Shown: positions 25,523-34,279, counted from the first letter of the stretch. The stretch is DNA of 64,000 nucleotides from Prevotella heparinolytica (GCF_004342845.1 NZ_SLXB01000006.1:89499-153498), one strand, 5' to 3'. A program made the numbers and translations. Notes: a model not told the origin generated them from the sequence alone.

Positions 25523-27316
25523 TTAATGATTAGCGGTGAGTGGGGCACAGGCTTCTTTCAGCCATTCTTGTTCTTCCTCGTTCAGGTCCGGCGAAAGTCG
25601 GTCGTACACTTTCCGATGATAATCGTTCAGCCACTCGGTTTCTTCTGTTGTCAGCATTTCTTTGCGGATGCTTTTCTTGCAGATGGGGCAGAGGGTGATT
25701 GTCTCGAACTTCAAGTATTTTCCATACATGCCTTCACCGGCCTCTACGGTAAGGGTCAGGTTCTCTATGCGCACTCCGTGACTTCCGGTTTTATAAATTC
25801 CCGGTTCGTTTGATGTTACCATTCCGGCTTGCAGACTGACCGGGTTCTCGTTCATGCGAATACTTTGCGGGCCTTCGTGTACATTGAGAAAATGCCCTAC
25901 TCCGTGTCCCGTTCCATGAAGGAAATTCATGCGGTGTTGCCACATCGGCATGCGGGCCAGTACATCTAATTGTGCTCCACGTGTGCCTTCGGGGAAAATG
26001 GCCATAGCTAAATTTATATGTCCTTTCAGAACCAAGGTGTAGTCTGTTTTTTCTTCTTCTGTCAACTCTCCCAAAGCGATGGTGCGGGTGATGTCCGTGG
26101 TTCCGTCCAGATACTGCGCGCCGGAGTCCAATAACAAGAAGCCTTTCGGCTTTAGTGGAACATCGGTCTCGGATGTGGCTCCATAGTGTACGATGGCTCC
26201 GTGTGGCCTGTATCCGGCAATAGTGTCGAAACTCTCTCCCATGTAAAGCGGTTGGGCGGCGCGAAACTCATGCAACTTCTTGTCTATGCTGATTTCCGTC
26301 TCTTGCTCGGTGGGTACTGCTTCTTCCAGCCATTTCAGGAATTTCACCAAAGCCACTCCGTCGCGTTGCATGGCTGCCCGAATACCGGCCATTTCCTGCT
26401 CGTTGCGGATAGCTTTCAAAAGAGTTATCGGCGATGTTCCCTCGATGATGTGGCATTGGGGGCGTATGGCGGAGTAAACGGCATAGTTTGTCTTTGCGGG
26501 ATTCAGCATCACGCTTCCGGCAGTGATACGGTTGAGGAAAGGTATTATTTCGTTATAGTTGTGGATAGATATTCCGGCTTCTTCGAGGTGGGCGGAAAGA
26601 GCTTCCGTCACTTTCTGCGGCCGTATAAAGAGGTGGGCATTATGCGCTTCTATGATCAGGTAGCTCACCACGACCGGGTTACAGTGCACATCGTTGCCAC
26701 GGATGTTCAGTGTCCATGCTATTTCATCCAGCGAAGAAACGAGCAGAGCGTCGGCGCCATTCTTTTCCATCTCTTTCCGGATGGCGGTCAGTTTTTCTCG
26801 GGGTGTTTTTCCTGCATGTTGGGTGGGGTATACAAATCCCGGCTCTTCCGGCATGGCAGGACGGTCTGCCCATATACTGTTCATGGGGTCGGAAATGTTT
26901 TTTACGAAAATATTGTTTTTCAGCAACAGCTTTTCAAGTTGTCTGACTTCCTCCACAGAGAACACCTCGCCGTCAATTCCCACGGTATCTCCATGATTGA
27001 GGTTTGCGCTCAGGAAGGCAGGGATAGTAGGCGTTTCAGGTAGCATTTCCTTGTATAGTTCTATTCCGCTGTTTTTCAATTGCCGGTCGGCTTGCAAGAA
27101 ATAACGCGAGTCCGTCCATAGGCCTGCTTTTTCGTGCGTGACGACTACGGTACCTGCCGATCCGGTGAATCCGGAAATCCATTCCCTTGATTTCCAATGT
27201 GGCGCTACGTATTCGCTGAGATGCGGGTCGGTGCTGGGTACGATGAAAGCCGCTATGTTTTTTTGATGAAACATGGCGCGCAGGGCATTTATTTTCTCAC
27301 TGACTGTTTGATTCAT
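25523..27316 (-). CDS. Xaa-Pro aminopeptidase, M24 family
   Basis: A 597-residue metallopeptidase of the three-domain aminopeptidase P type (as in human XPNPEP1), which removes an N-terminal residue preceding proline. Two creatinase-like domains (starting SEKINALRAMF and RLEKLL-type blocks) precede the catalytic pita-bread domain. Metal ligands are all present: Asp397 in LLDSG, Asp408 in TTDITR, His in GTGHGVGHFLNVHEG, Glu in TSNEPGIY and Glu in RIENL. There is no signal peptide, so the enzyme is cytosolic. The start at 27316 is well supported by a -7 promoter element upstream. It is the first gene of an operon with the gamma carbonic anhydrase-like gene. Confidence 0.94.
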   Translation of the reverse strand: MNQTVSEKINALRAMFHQKNIAAFIVPSTDPHLSEYVAPHWKSREWISGFTGSAGTVVVTHEKAGLWTDSRYFLQADRQLKNSGIELYKEMLPETPTIPAFLSANLNHGDTVGIDGEVFSVEEVRQLEKLLLKNNIFVKNISDPMNSIWADRPAMPEEPGFVYPTQHAGKTPREKLTAIRKEMEKNGADALLVSSLDEIAWTLNIRGNDVHCNPVVVSYLIIEAHNAHLFIRPQKVTEALSAHLEEAGISIHNYNEIIPFLNRITAGSVMLNPAKTNYAVYSAIRPQCHIIEGTSPITLLKAIRNEQEMAGIRAAMQRDGVALVKFLKWLEEAVPTEQETEISIDKKLHEFRAAQPLYMGESFDTIAGYRPHGAIVHYGATSETDVPLKPKGFLLLDSGAQYLDGTTDITRTIALGELTEEEKTDYTLVLKGHINLAMAIFPEGTRGAQLDVLARMPMWQHRMNFLHGTGHGVGHFLNVHEGPQSIRMNENPVSLQAGMVTSNEPGIYKTGSHGVRIENLTLTVEAGEGMYGKYLKFETITLCPICKKSIRKEMLTTEETEWLNDYHRKVYDRLSPDLNEEEQEWLKEACAPLTANH

Positions 27317-27343
27317 TTTTCTTTAGATTTTATATTCTTTCTC

Positions 27344-27351
27344 CAAAGTTA
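27344..27351 (-). promoter_or_regulatory. -7 promoter element of the aminopeptidase operon
   Basis: On the minus strand TAACTTTG matches TAnnTTTG and lies 27 bp before the start codon. No convincing TTTG at -33. Confidence 0.45.
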
Positions 27352-27513
27352 CTTACTTTCTTTGAAAAAAAAGCTATATCTGCTTTATTTTCTCTGTTTA
27401 AGACTTCTTGGTTTTGCCTTATCCTCCTTTATGTTTTTATTTGGAAATGAATGTGTTGATATTTCTGAAGTTTTATTCTTCAAATTCTATCATTCTATGT
27501 CGCTGCCCCTAAC

Positions 27514-27645
27514 ACCACACTTTGTTGTTCCCTTTGCCGCACTTTGTTGCTTCCTTTGCCACACTTTGCGGGGCATATCGTGTGGGCTGAGGGATGCCGG
27601 AGTGTGGCATTTGTCCGGTTGCAGTGTGGCTTTGACGGAAGTCTG
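27514..27645. repeat. 22-bp tandem array B, two mirrored halves
   Basis: Three units of C(A/G)CACTTTG start at 27516, 27538 and 27560, spaced 22 bp. They are followed by three units of GTGTGG(G/C) at 27580, 27602 and 27624, also spaced 22 bp but in the opposite orientation. The halves meet at an inverted CCACAC/GTGTGG pair (27559-27564 and 27580-27585). The core is the same as in arrays A and D. It lies between the divergent aminopeptidase and rpsU genes. An open reading frame crosses it but looks non-coding. Confidence 0.8.
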
Positions 27646-27730
27646 CTATTGGGAAAACACAAAGGGGATATTTAAATTGGATGAGAGATTCCTCCTCCTT
27701 TAAAGAAAATCTATGGGGGATGTTGGAGGC

Positions 27731-27804
27731 TTATTCTTATTCTGTTCTTCTCTTATCTTCTTCTTTTTCTTCTCTTTTTCTTTTCTTCTCTCGCGCGCGC
27801 GAGA
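27731..27804. repeat. Pyrimidine tract ending in a 16-bp CG palindrome
   Basis: A stretch of almost only C and T (27731-27791) runs into TCTCGCGCGCGCGAGA (27789-27804), a perfect palindrome with five CG dinucleotides in a row. The alternating CG could form Z-DNA or a cruciform. The remaining part of 27805-28022 has no gene I can support; 27864-27922 can be folded weakly (GGACTA with TAGTCC, ACCTC with GAGGT). Confidence 0.7.
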
Positions 27805-28022
27805 AAAATATTTGATGTAAGATGTTGATAATTAGATTTATATGCCTGTTTTAGAGGCTTTTGGGACTACTTGGCACCTCGGAGCTGGCTCATAGCTGGC
27901 TTGAGGTTGGTGTATAGTCCGACCACGCTTCGTCTATGGTTGTTCTGCTTCTGGTAATGCGGCTTTTTGCTCACTCTTTGGGAACTCCTTCGGGGCTGAT
28001 TGATAGTTTTTCTCCAGAAAGT

Positions 28023-28053
28023 TTTGTGAATAAAGAAAGTATGTGTAATTTTG
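28023..28053 (+). promoter_or_regulatory. rpsU promoter
   Basis: TTTG (28023-28026), exactly 19 bp, TAATTTTG (28046-28053): a full match to the Bacteroides consensus. Start of transcription near 28059 gives a leader of about 47 bases. Confidence 0.8.
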
Positions 28054-28105
28054 CCGCTCGATTTAATCGTAAAATATTAAACCATTAACATTTAATCAAA
28101 AGAAA

Positions 28106-28297
28106 ATGATTGTAGTACCTGTAAAAGAAGGCGAAAACATTGAAAAATCGCTGAAGAAGTTCAAAAGAAAATTCGAAAAGACCGGTATCGTTAAGGAATT
28201 GAGACGCAGACAGCAGTTTGACAAACCTTCTGTGACTAAGAGACTTAATAAAGAGCGTGCCGTTTACGTTCAGAAACTTCAGCAAGTAGAAGATTAA
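28106..28297 (+). CDS. rpsU: 30S ribosomal protein S21
   Basis: A 63-residue basic protein of the small subunit, where S21 lies close to the 3' end of 16S rRNA. It begins MIVVPVKEGENIEKSLKKFKR, which is the normal Bacteroidetes S21, and continues with the basic LRRRQQFDKPSVTKR helix. Bacteroidetes ribosomes are known to hide the anti-Shine-Dalgarno sequence with help from S21, which fits the scarcity of Shine-Dalgarno sites in this window. It is led by a consensus promoter and followed by the Xer recombinase gene after 72 bp. Confidence 0.97.
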   Translation: MIVVPVKEGENIEKSLKKFKRKFEKTGIVKELRRRQQFDKPSVTKRLNKERAVYVQKLQQVED

Positions 28298-28334
28298 TAA
28301 TTCGTAAATTCCTTTGAATTATTGAATTCTTTTT
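28296..28334 (+). terminator. Hairpin with T run after rpsU
   Basis: AATAATTC (28296-28303) and GAATTATT (28316-28323) form an 8-bp stem that starts at the rpsU stop codon; six T residues follow at 28329-28334 after a short gap. AT-rich and probably leaky, which would set the low expression of the recombinase gene downstream. Confidence 0.5.
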
Positions 28335-28369
28335 TATACATTCGTTGCATGATTTAGATATGTAGCGAA

Positions 28370-29254
28370 ATGTTGTTGACAGATTCTTTTCTTGACTATC
28401 TTTTGCATGAGCGAAACTATGCCGAAAGCACGGTAGAGCGCTATAAGGCGGATGTTCTGGAATTGCAAAAATTTGGTGAAGAACAGCTTGGAAGCATAAC
28501 GCCTGAGAAAGTAGATGCGGAACTTGTTCGTGATTGGATTGCATTCCTGATGGACGAACAACGGTGTGCTTCTACTATTAACCGTAAACTTAGCTCCATA
28601 AGAACGTATTATCGATTTCTCCTGCGGAAGGGATTGGTGGCGGTAGACCCATTACAGAAAGTGGTAGGGCCTAAAAAAAAGAAGCCGCTTCCGGTCTTTC
28701 TGAAGGAAAACGAGATCAACCGTTTGTTGGATGATATTGATTTCGGGGAAAGTTTTGAGGGGTGCCGGGATCGTATGATTATCGAAATGTTTTATGCTAC
28801 CGGTATGCGTCTTTCGGAATTAGTGGGGTTGAACGATGCCGATGTGGATTTTTCTACGGCTTTGATAAAAGTGACGGGAAAGAGAAACAAACAGCGCCTA
28901 ATACCTTTTGCTAAGGAATTGGAATCCTCTATGCGCGAATATGTCAACAAAAGAAATGAAAAATTTCCGCTACGTTCGGACGCCTTTTTTGTCAGAAAAG
29001 GCGGACAACGGCTTTATCCGGGTTTCGTGGCAGCATTAGTAAAACGGAATCTATCAAAAGTGGTGACTGTAAAGAAAAGAAGTCCTCATGTGTTGAGGCA
29101 CACCTTTGCGACGGCCATGTTGAATCATGGTGCTGATTTAAATTCGATAAAGGAGCTTCTCGGGCACGAAAGCTTGGCGACAACGGAAGTTTATACGCAT
29201 ACCACTTTTGAAGAACTTAAAAAAGTGTATAACCAGGCTCATCCCCGAGCCTAA
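28370..29254 (+). CDS. Tyrosine recombinase, XerC/XerD type
   Basis: A 294-residue site-specific recombinase that resolves chromosome dimers at dif. The N-terminal SAM-like domain begins LTDSFLDYLLHERNYAESTVERY. All catalytic residues are present: Arg147 in TGMRLSEL, Lys171 in TGKRNKQR, His240 and Arg243 in HVLRH, His266 in GHES and Tyr275 in TTEVYTH. Length and lack of extra domains fit a housekeeping Xer rather than a transposon integrase. The position between rpsU and hpf is one I recall from other Bacteroides. XerC and XerD cannot be told apart from this alone. Confidence 0.93.
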   Translation: MLLTDSFLDYLLHERNYAESTVERYKADVLELQKFGEEQLGSITPEKVDAELVRDWIAFLMDEQRCASTINRKLSSIRTYYRFLLRKGLVAVDPLQKVVGPKKKKPLPVFLKENEINRLLDDIDFGESFEGCRDRMIIEMFYATGMRLSELVGLNDADVDFSTALIKVTGKRNKQRLIPFAKELESSMREYVNKRNEKFPLRSDAFFVRKGGQRLYPGFVAALVKRNLSKVVTVKKRSPHVLRHTFATAMLNHGADLNSIKELLGHESLATTEVYTHTTFEELKKVYNQAHPRA

Positions 29255-29271
29255 GTAAAAAGGAGGTAAGT

Positions 29272-29571
29272 ATGGAAGTAAGAATTCAATCGATTCACTT
29301 TGATGCGTCAGAGCAGCTGCAAGCCTTTATCCAAAAAAAGGTTGTCAAGTTGGAGAAGTTTTACGACGATATAAAGAAAGTAGAGGTGTCATTAAAGGTT
29401 GTAAAACCGGAAACAGCTGAAAATAAAGAAGCCGGAGTAAAGGTGTTGGTTCCCAATGGGGAGTTATATGCCAATAAGGTTTGTGATACGTTTGAAGAAG
29501 CGGTGGATCTCTCCTTGGAGGCTTTGGAAAAACAGTTGGTGAAGTATAAGGAAAAACAGCGAACCAAATAA
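29272..29571 (+). CDS. hpf: Ribosome hibernation-promoting factor, short form
   Basis: A 99-residue protein of the HPF/YfiA/RaiA family, which binds the decoding centre of idle ribosomes. The sequence MEVRIQSIHFDASEQLQAFIQKK and the KVEVSLKVVKPETAENKEAGVKV strand pair with the VLVPNGELYANKVCDTFEEAVD block are typical. It has only the N-terminal domain, with no C-terminal dimerisation domain, so it is the short type. A Shine-Dalgarno-like GGAGG precedes the start at 29272, unusual for this genome. It follows the recombinase gene by 17 bp and both are probably one transcript. Confidence 0.93.
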   Translation: MEVRIQSIHFDASEQLQAFIQKKVVKLEKFYDDIKKVEVSLKVVKPETAENKEAGVKVLVPNGELYANKVCDTFEEAVDLSLEALEKQLVKYKEKQRTK

Positions 29572-29585
29572 TTTTCCGCTAAAAT

Positions 29586-29616
29586 TTTGCGGGTAAAAAA
29601 TAAATGCCTAAATTTG
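29586..29616 (+). promoter_or_regulatory. Promoter of the tRNA-tuf-secE-nusG-rpl operon
   Basis: TTTG (29586-29589), exactly 19 bp, TAAATTTG (29609-29616): full consensus. It lies directly after hpf and about 48 bp before the first tRNA. No other full promoter is seen until rpsL apart from that of the DUF3467 gene. Confidence 0.8.
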
Positions 29617-29663
29617 CAGCCGTTTCGCTCGCTATGATACGCAACGGTTGCATTTTTAAGTTT

Positions 29664-29737
29664 GCCTCTTTAGCTCAGTTGGCCAGAGCACGTGATTTGT
29701 AATCTCGGGGTCGTTGGTTCGAATCCGACAAGAGGCT
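29664..29737 (+). tRNA. tRNA-Thr(TGT)
   Basis: A 74-base tRNA. Acceptor GCCTCTT pairs with AAGAGGC; the anticodon TGT is at 29698-29700. T-arm GTTGG/CCGAC with TTCGAAT. The anticodon stem (CGTGA with TCTCG) has a T-T mismatch at its middle pair. CCA is not encoded. Confidence 0.95.
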
Positions 29738-29803
29738 CAAGTATCCGAGTGCTTTCGTTGGACAGTTTGAAGAAGAAAAGAGTTTTTTGACAATAAAACA
29801 GAG

Positions 29804-29886
29804 GGGCAAATACCAGAGTGGCCAAATGGGGCAGACTGTAAATCTGCTGGCTTACGCCTTCGGTGGTTCGAATCCATCTTTGCCCA
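29804..29886 (+). tRNA. tRNA-Tyr(GTA)
   Basis: An 83-base class II tRNA. Acceptor GGGCAAA pairs with TTTGCCC, discriminator A. Anticodon GTA at 29838-29840, followed by a long variable arm and the TTCGAAT T-loop. CCA is not encoded. Confidence 0.96.
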
Positions 29887-29900
29887 CAACTCTATATCTC

Positions 29901-29972
<72 letters not shown>

Positions 29973-30023
29973 CATAAAAATGTAAAGGCTGATTATTAAT
30001 CAAATAAATAAACAAGTAAAGCT

Positions 30024-31208
30024 ATGGCTAAAGAGAAATTCGAACGTACCAAACCGCACGTAAACATTGGTACTATTGGTCACGTTGACCACGGTAAAAC
30101 CACGTTGACTGCCGCTATCACTACTGTGTTGGCAAAGAAAGGTCTTTCAGAATTGCGTTCTTTCGATTCTATCGACAACGCTCCTGAAGAGAAGGAAAGA
30201 GGTATTACTATCAATACTTCTCACGTAGAGTATCAAACAGCTAACCGTCACTATGCTCACGTGGACTGTCCGGGTCACGCCGACTACGTGAAGAACATGG
30301 TAACCGGTGCTGCTCAGATGGACGGTGCTATCATCGTGGTTGCTGCTACTGACGGTCCGATGCCTCAGACTCGCGAACACATTCTGTTGGCTCGTCAGGT
30401 AAACGTACCTAGGCTGGTAGTGTTCATGAACAAGTGTGACATGGTGGATGACGCCGAAATGTTGGAACTTGTTGAAATGGAAATGCGCGAACTGCTTTCT
30501 GCTTACGAATTCGATGGTGACAATACTCCGTTTATCCAAGGTTCTGCTCTTGGCGCATTGAATGGTGTTGAGAAGTGGGAAGAAAAAATCATGGAGCTGA
30601 TGGATGCTTGCGATACTTGGATTCCTCTGCCTCCGCGTGATGTTGATAAACCGTTCTTGATGCCGGTTGAAGACGTATTCTCAATCACTGGTCGTGGTAC
30701 TGTGGCAACCGGTCGTATCGAAGCCGGTGTTATCCATGTAGGTGACGAAGTTGAAATCCTCGGTTTGGGTGAGGACAAGAAGTCTGTTGTAACAGGCGTT
30801 GAAATGTTCCGCAAATTGCTGGATCAAGGTGAAGCCGGTGACAACGTAGGTTTGTTGCTCCGCGGTATTGACAAGAACGAAATCAAACGTGGTATGGTTC
30901 TTTGTAAGCCGGGCCAGATTAAACCCCACTCTAAATTCAAAGCTTCTATCTATGTTTTGAAGAAAGAAGAAGGTGGTCGCCACACTCCGTTCCACAACAA
31001 ATACCGTCCTCAGTTCTATCTGCGTACTATGGACTGTACAGGTGAAATTACTCTTCCGGAAGGAACTGAAATGGTAATGCCTGGTGATAACGTAGAAATT
31101 ATCGTAGAGTTGATCTATCCGGTAGCATTGAACGTAGGTTTGCGTTTCGCTATCCGTGAAGGTGGCCGTACGGTAGGTTCTGGTCAGATTACAGAAATTC
31201 TTGACTAA
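30024..31208 (+). CDS. tuf: Elongation factor Tu
   Basis: A 394-residue translation GTPase that brings aminoacyl-tRNA to the ribosome. G1 is GHVDHGKT at 19-26, G3 DCPGH, G4 NKCD, and both beta-barrel domains are complete, ending [10 protein letters not shown]. Length is standard. It is placed after three tRNA genes and before tRNA-Trp and secE, the usual Bacteroidetes order in which tuf is separate from rpsL-rpsG-fusA. A 10-bp hairpin follows its stop. Very strong codon bias fits high expression. Confidence 0.99.
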   Translation: MAKEKFERTKPHVNIGTIGHVDHGKTTLTAAITTVLAKKGLSELRSFDSIDNAPEEKERGITINTSHVEYQTANRHYAHVDCPGHADYVKNMVTGAAQMDGAIIVVAATDGPMPQTREHILLARQVNVPRLVVFMNKCDMVDDAEMLELVEMEMRELLSAYEFDGDNTPFIQGSALGALNGVEKWEEKIMELMDACDTWIPLPPRDVDKPFLMPVEDVFSITGRGTVATGRIEAGVIHVGDEVEILGLGEDKKSVVTGVEMFRKLLDQGEAGDNVGLLLRGIDKNEIKRGMVLCKPGQIKPHSKFKASIYVLKKEEGGRHTPFHNKYRPQFYLRTMDCTGEITLPEGTEMVMPGDNVEIIVELIYPVALNVGLRFAIREGGRTVGSGQITEILD

Positions 31209-31220
31209 TAAATATCTTAA

Positions 31221-31248
31221 TCAGTTCCCGGTGTATGTCGGGAACTGA
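31221..31248 (+). terminator. Hairpin between tuf and tRNA-Trp
   Basis: A perfect 10-bp stem, TCAGTTCCCG (31221-31230) with CGGGAACTGA (31239-31248), loop of 8. It is followed by only a weak T stretch, so it may act as a partial terminator or as a processing and stability signal for tuf mRNA next to the tRNA. Confidence 0.6.
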
Positions 31249-31258
31249 TTCTGTTCAA

Positions 31259-31331
31259 ACGGGAGTAGCTCAGTTGGTAGAGCACCGGTCTCCAAAACCG
31301 GGTGTCGGGAGTTCGAGCCTCTCCTCCCGTG
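31259..31331 (+). tRNA. tRNA-Trp(CCA)
   Basis: A 73-base tRNA. Acceptor ACGGGAG pairs with CTCCCGT, discriminator G; anticodon CCA at 31292-31294; T-arm CGGGAGTTCGAGCCTCTCC region complete. It lies between tuf and secE, 14 bp before the secE start. Confidence 0.96.
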
Positions 31332-31345
31332 CTAATATTTTTGAA

Positions 31346-31534
31346 ATGAAGAAGATAGTAGCTTATTTTAAAGAAACTTACGACGAACTTGTTCATAAAG
31401 TGTCGTGGCCTACGTATTCTGAACTTACTAGCAGTGCAGTAGTTGTTTTATATGCTTCCCTACTAATTGCAGTGGTAGTATTTGCGATGGACTTCTGTTT
31501 CCAACATCTGATGGAATTTGTTTATCCACATTAA
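31346..31534 (+). CDS. secE: Preprotein translocase subunit SecE
   Basis: A 62-residue inner membrane protein that clamps SecY. It has the conserved cytosolic amphipathic helix with ELVHKVSWPTYSEL and one transmembrane helix (about residues 33-52), as in most short bacterial SecE. The start at 31346 was chosen because longer in-frame forms read through the tRNA-Trp gene. It is followed by nusG after 12 bp, the near-universal pairing. Confidence 0.96.
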   Translation: MKKIVAYFKETYDELVHKVSWPTYSELTSSAVVVLYASLLIAVVVFAMDFCFQHLMEFVYPH

Positions 31535-31546
31535 AGTTAAGGAGAA

Positions 31547-32089
31547 ATGTCTGAGATTGAAAAGAAATGGTACGTCTTGCGTGCTATTAGTGGAAAAGAA
31601 GCTAAGGTAAAGGAATACCTTGAAGCTGATATTAAAAACAGCAACCTTGGTGATTACGTATCTCAGGTATTGATTCCTACCGAAAAAGTATATCAGGTTC
31701 GCAATGGCAAAAAAATTGTGAAAGAGAGAAGCTATCTCCCTGGTTACGTTTTGGTGGAGGCTGCTCTGGTGGGTGAGGTAGCTCACCACTTGAGAAATAC
31801 TCCTAATGTAATAGGGTTCTTAGGTGGATCGAATAAGCCCGTTCCTCTGAGACAGTCAGAAGTGAATCGTATACTTGGTACGGTCGATGAATTGCAGGAA
31901 TCCGGTGAAGAACTGAATATCCCGTATGTAGTCGGCGAGACTGTGAAAGTGAATTACGGTCCGTTTAGCGGATTCAGTGGAATCATTGAAGAAGTGAACA
32001 CCGAGAAGAAGAAGCTGAAGGTCATGGTGAAGATATTCGGACGGAAAACCCCGCTCGAATTAGGCTTTATGCAAGTTGAAAAAGAATAG
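31547..32089 (+). CDS. nusG: Transcription termination/antitermination factor NusG
   Basis: A 180-residue factor that binds RNA polymerase and couples it to the ribosome or Rho. The NGN domain starts KKWYVLRAISGKEAKVKEYL, and the C-terminal KOW domain (about residues 125-180) has GPFSGFSGIIEEVNTEKKKLKV. Length equals that of E. coli NusG, with no insertion domain. It is not one of the UpxY-type specialised paralogs of Bacteroides capsule loci, because it lies in the secE-nusG-rplK context. Confidence 0.97.
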   Translation: MSEIEKKWYVLRAISGKEAKVKEYLEADIKNSNLGDYVSQVLIPTEKVYQVRNGKKIVKERSYLPGYVLVEAALVGEVAHHLRNTPNVIGFLGGSNKPVPLRQSEVNRILGTVDELQESGEELNIPYVVGETVKVNYGPFSGFSGIIEEVNTEKKKLKVMVKIFGRKTPLELGFMQVEKE

Positions 32090-32146
32090 TGCAGGTGTTA
32101 CGCTGTAGTATTCTTCATTAATGTTTATATATAAATCAATTAAAAA

Positions 32147-32590
32147 ATGGCTAAAGAAGTTGCTGGACTAATCAAATTACAGATTAAAGGAGGCGCGGCA
32201 AATCCATCACCTCCCGTAGGGCCTGCTTTGGGTTCTAAGGGTATCAATATCATGGAGTTTTGCAAGCAATTCAACGCCAGAACCCAAGACAAAGCAGGAA
32301 AAGTTCTTCCTGTGATTATCACTTACTACGCAGATAAGTCTTTTGATTTTGTGATCAAGACTCCTCCCGTGGCTATCCAGTTATTGGAAGTGACGAAGCA
32401 AAAGAGTGGTTCTGCTGAGCCTAACCGTAAGAAAGTTGCCGAGATTACTTGGGAACAGGTTCGTACGATTGCTCAGGACAAAATGGTTGACTTAAACTGT
32501 TTCACTGTAGAGGCTGCCATGAAAATGGTTGCCGGTACAGCTAGAAGTATGGGTATCGCTGTAAAAGGGGAGTTCCCGGTTAATAACTAA
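32147..32590 (+). CDS. rplK: 50S ribosomal protein L11
   Basis: A 147-residue protein of the GTPase-associated centre. The N-terminal domain contains [32 protein letters not shown] with the proline pair that contacts thiostrepton-type drugs; the C-terminal rRNA-binding domain ends in a helix with [14 protein letters not shown]. Complete and of standard length. First gene of rplKAJL, 57 bp after nusG. Confidence 0.98.
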   Translation: MAKEVAGLIKLQIKGGAANPSPPVGPALGSKGINIMEFCKQFNARTQDKAGKVLPVIITYYADKSFDFVIKTPPVAIQLLEVTKQKSGSAEPNRKKVAEITWEQVRTIAQDKMVDLNCFTVEAAMKMVAGTARSMGIAVKGEFPVNN

Positions 32591-32605
32591 TAAACTTCAA
32601 TTAGA

Positions 32606-33304
32606 ATGGGTAAACTGACAAAAAATCAAAAGTTGGCTGCAGAAAAAATTGAAGCAGGGAAAGCATACTCTCTCAAAGAAGCCGCTGCATTGGTAAAGGA
32701 AATTTCCTTTACTAAATTCGACGCTTCTCTGGATATCGACGTACGTTTGGGCGTTGACCCGCGTAAAGCCAACCAAATGGTGAGAGGTGTCGTTTCACTT
32801 CCTCACGGTACAGGTAAGGTTGTACGCGTTCTGGTGCTTTGTACACCGGATGCTGAAGCTGCTGCAAAAGAAGCCGGAGCTGACTATGTTGGTCTTGATG
32901 AATATATTGAAAAGATCAAAGGTGGATGGACTGATATTGATGTGATCATCACTATGCCGTCTATTATGGGTAAGATTGGTGCACTTGGTCGTGTGCTCGG
33001 TCCTCGTGGATTGATGCCTAACCCCAAGAGTGGCACTGTGACTATGGATGTTGCTAAAGCTGTTAGAGAAGTAAAACAAGGAAAGATCGACTTTAAAGTT
33101 GATAAAACCGGTATCGTTCATACTTCTATTGGTAAAGTTTCATTTAGTGCTGATCAAATTCGTGATAACGCGAAAGAATTCATCTCTACGTTGAATAAAT
33201 TGAAACCGACTGCAGCCAAGGGTACATATATTAAGAGTATTTATCTTTCTAGCACGATGAGTGCGGGTATCAAGATTGACCCGAAAACAGTAGAAGAAAT
33301 CTAA
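32606..33304 (+). CDS. rplA: 50S ribosomal protein L1
   Basis: A 232-residue protein of the L1 stalk, which guides deacylated tRNA out of the E site. [23 protein letters not shown] and [19 protein letters not shown] are the family blocks. In E. coli, L1 represses its own operon by binding the rplK leader; a similar site was not located here. It starts 15 bp after rplK. Confidence 0.98.
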   Translation: MGKLTKNQKLAAEKIEAGKAYSLKEAAALVKEISFTKFDASLDIDVRLGVDPRKANQMVRGVVSLPHGTGKVVRVLVLCTPDAEAAAKEAGADYVGLDEYIEKIKGGWTDIDVIITMPSIMGKIGALGRVLGPRGLMPNPKSGTVTMDVAKAVREVKQGKIDFKVDKTGIVHTSIGKVSFSADQIRDNAKEFISTLNKLKPTAAKGTYIKSIYLSSTMSAGIKIDPKTVEEI

Positions 33305-33319
33305 TAAAACGGAGTAATA

Positions 33320-33841
33320 ATGAGAAAGGAAGATAAAAGTACGATTATTGAGCAGATTGCTGCTACGGTGAAAGAATACGGTCACTTCTACCTGGTAGAT
33401 ACCACTGCGATGAATGCTGGTGCAACCAGTGCTTTAAGAAGAGCGTGTTTCAAAGCTGACATCAAATTGATGGTGGTTAAGAATACATTGCTCCACAAAG
33501 CATTGGAAAGCCTGGAAGAAGACTATTCTCCGATTTTTGGTTCTCTAAAAGGTACAACAGCTGTGATGTTTTGCAACGTTGCTAACGCTCCGGCTAAGTT
33601 GCTGAAAGATAACTCAAAGAATGGTATTCCCGGACTGAAAGCCGCATATGCGGAAGAAAGCTTCTATGTTGGCGCTGACCAGCTGGATGCTCTCGTAAGT
33701 ATCAAGAGTAAGAATGAGGTTATTGCCGATATCGTTGCTTTGTTGCAATCACCGGCCAAGAATGTTATTTCTGCTCTGCAATCAGGTGGAAACACCCTCC
33801 ACGGAGTTCTCAAAACTCTTGGAGAACGTCCCGAAGCGTAA
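33320..33841 (+). CDS. rplJ: 50S ribosomal protein L10
   Basis: A 173-residue protein that anchors L7/L12 dimers to the stalk base. The globular domain has YLVDTTAMNAGATSALRRACF, and the C-terminal helix that binds L12 is complete. It follows rplA by 15 bp and precedes rplL by 60 bp. Confidence 0.97.
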   Translation: MRKEDKSTIIEQIAATVKEYGHFYLVDTTAMNAGATSALRRACFKADIKLMVVKNTLLHKALESLEEDYSPIFGSLKGTTAVMFCNVANAPAKLLKDNSKNGIPGLKAAYAEESFYVGADQLDALVSIKSKNEVIADIVALLQSPAKNVISALQSGGNTLHGVLKTLGERPEA

Positions 33842-33901
33842 AATTCGGAAACAATTTAATATCAATTTATTTAGTATTTAAACAATTAAAATCATACAAA
33901 A

Positions 33902-34279
33902 ATGGCAGATTTGAAAGCTTTTGCAGAACAATTGGTTAACTTGACAGTAAAAGAAGTTAATGAACTTGCAACAATCCTGAAAGAAGAATATGGTATTGAA
34001 CCTGCTGCTGCAGCTGTTGCTGTTGCCGCTGCTCCTGCAGCCGGTGGTGCTGCCGCAGCAGAAGAAAAGACTTCTTTCGATGTAGTATTGAAGAGCGCTG
34101 GTGCAGCTAAACTTCAGGTAGTTAAGGCCGTTAAGGAAGCTTGCGGTCTTGGTTTGAAGGAAGCTAAAGATATGGTAGACGGCGCTCCCAGCGTAGTAAA
34201 AGAAGGTTTGGCTAAAGACGAAGCAGAATCATTGAAGAAAACATTGGAAGAAGCTGGAGCTGAAGTTGAACTTAAATAA
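33902..34279 (+). CDS. rplL: 50S ribosomal protein L7/L12
   Basis: A 125-residue acidic stalk protein. The N-terminal dimerisation helix is followed by an Ala-rich hinge (about residues 36-54) and the C-terminal domain with [21 protein letters not shown], which contacts translation GTPases. A strong terminator-like hairpin stands between it and rpoB, which would let rplL be made in excess over RNA polymerase. Confidence 0.98.
   Translation: MADLKAFAEQLVNLTVKEVNELATILKEEYGIEPAAAAVAVAAAPAAGGAAAAEEKTSFDVVLKSAGAAKLQVVKAVKEACGLGLKEAKDMVDGAPSVVKEGLAKDEAESLKKTLEEAGAEVELK

Noticed and set aside
27197..27703. 168-codon plus-strand frame crossing the aminopeptidase start and array B
   Set aside because: Overlaps a certain gene and low-complexity repeats; the translation of the 22-bp units looks like chance.
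28370..29254. Integrase of a mobile element
   Set aside because: Its length, full Xer catalytic set and position between rpsU and hpf fit a housekeeping recombinase; no attachment repeats were seen around it.
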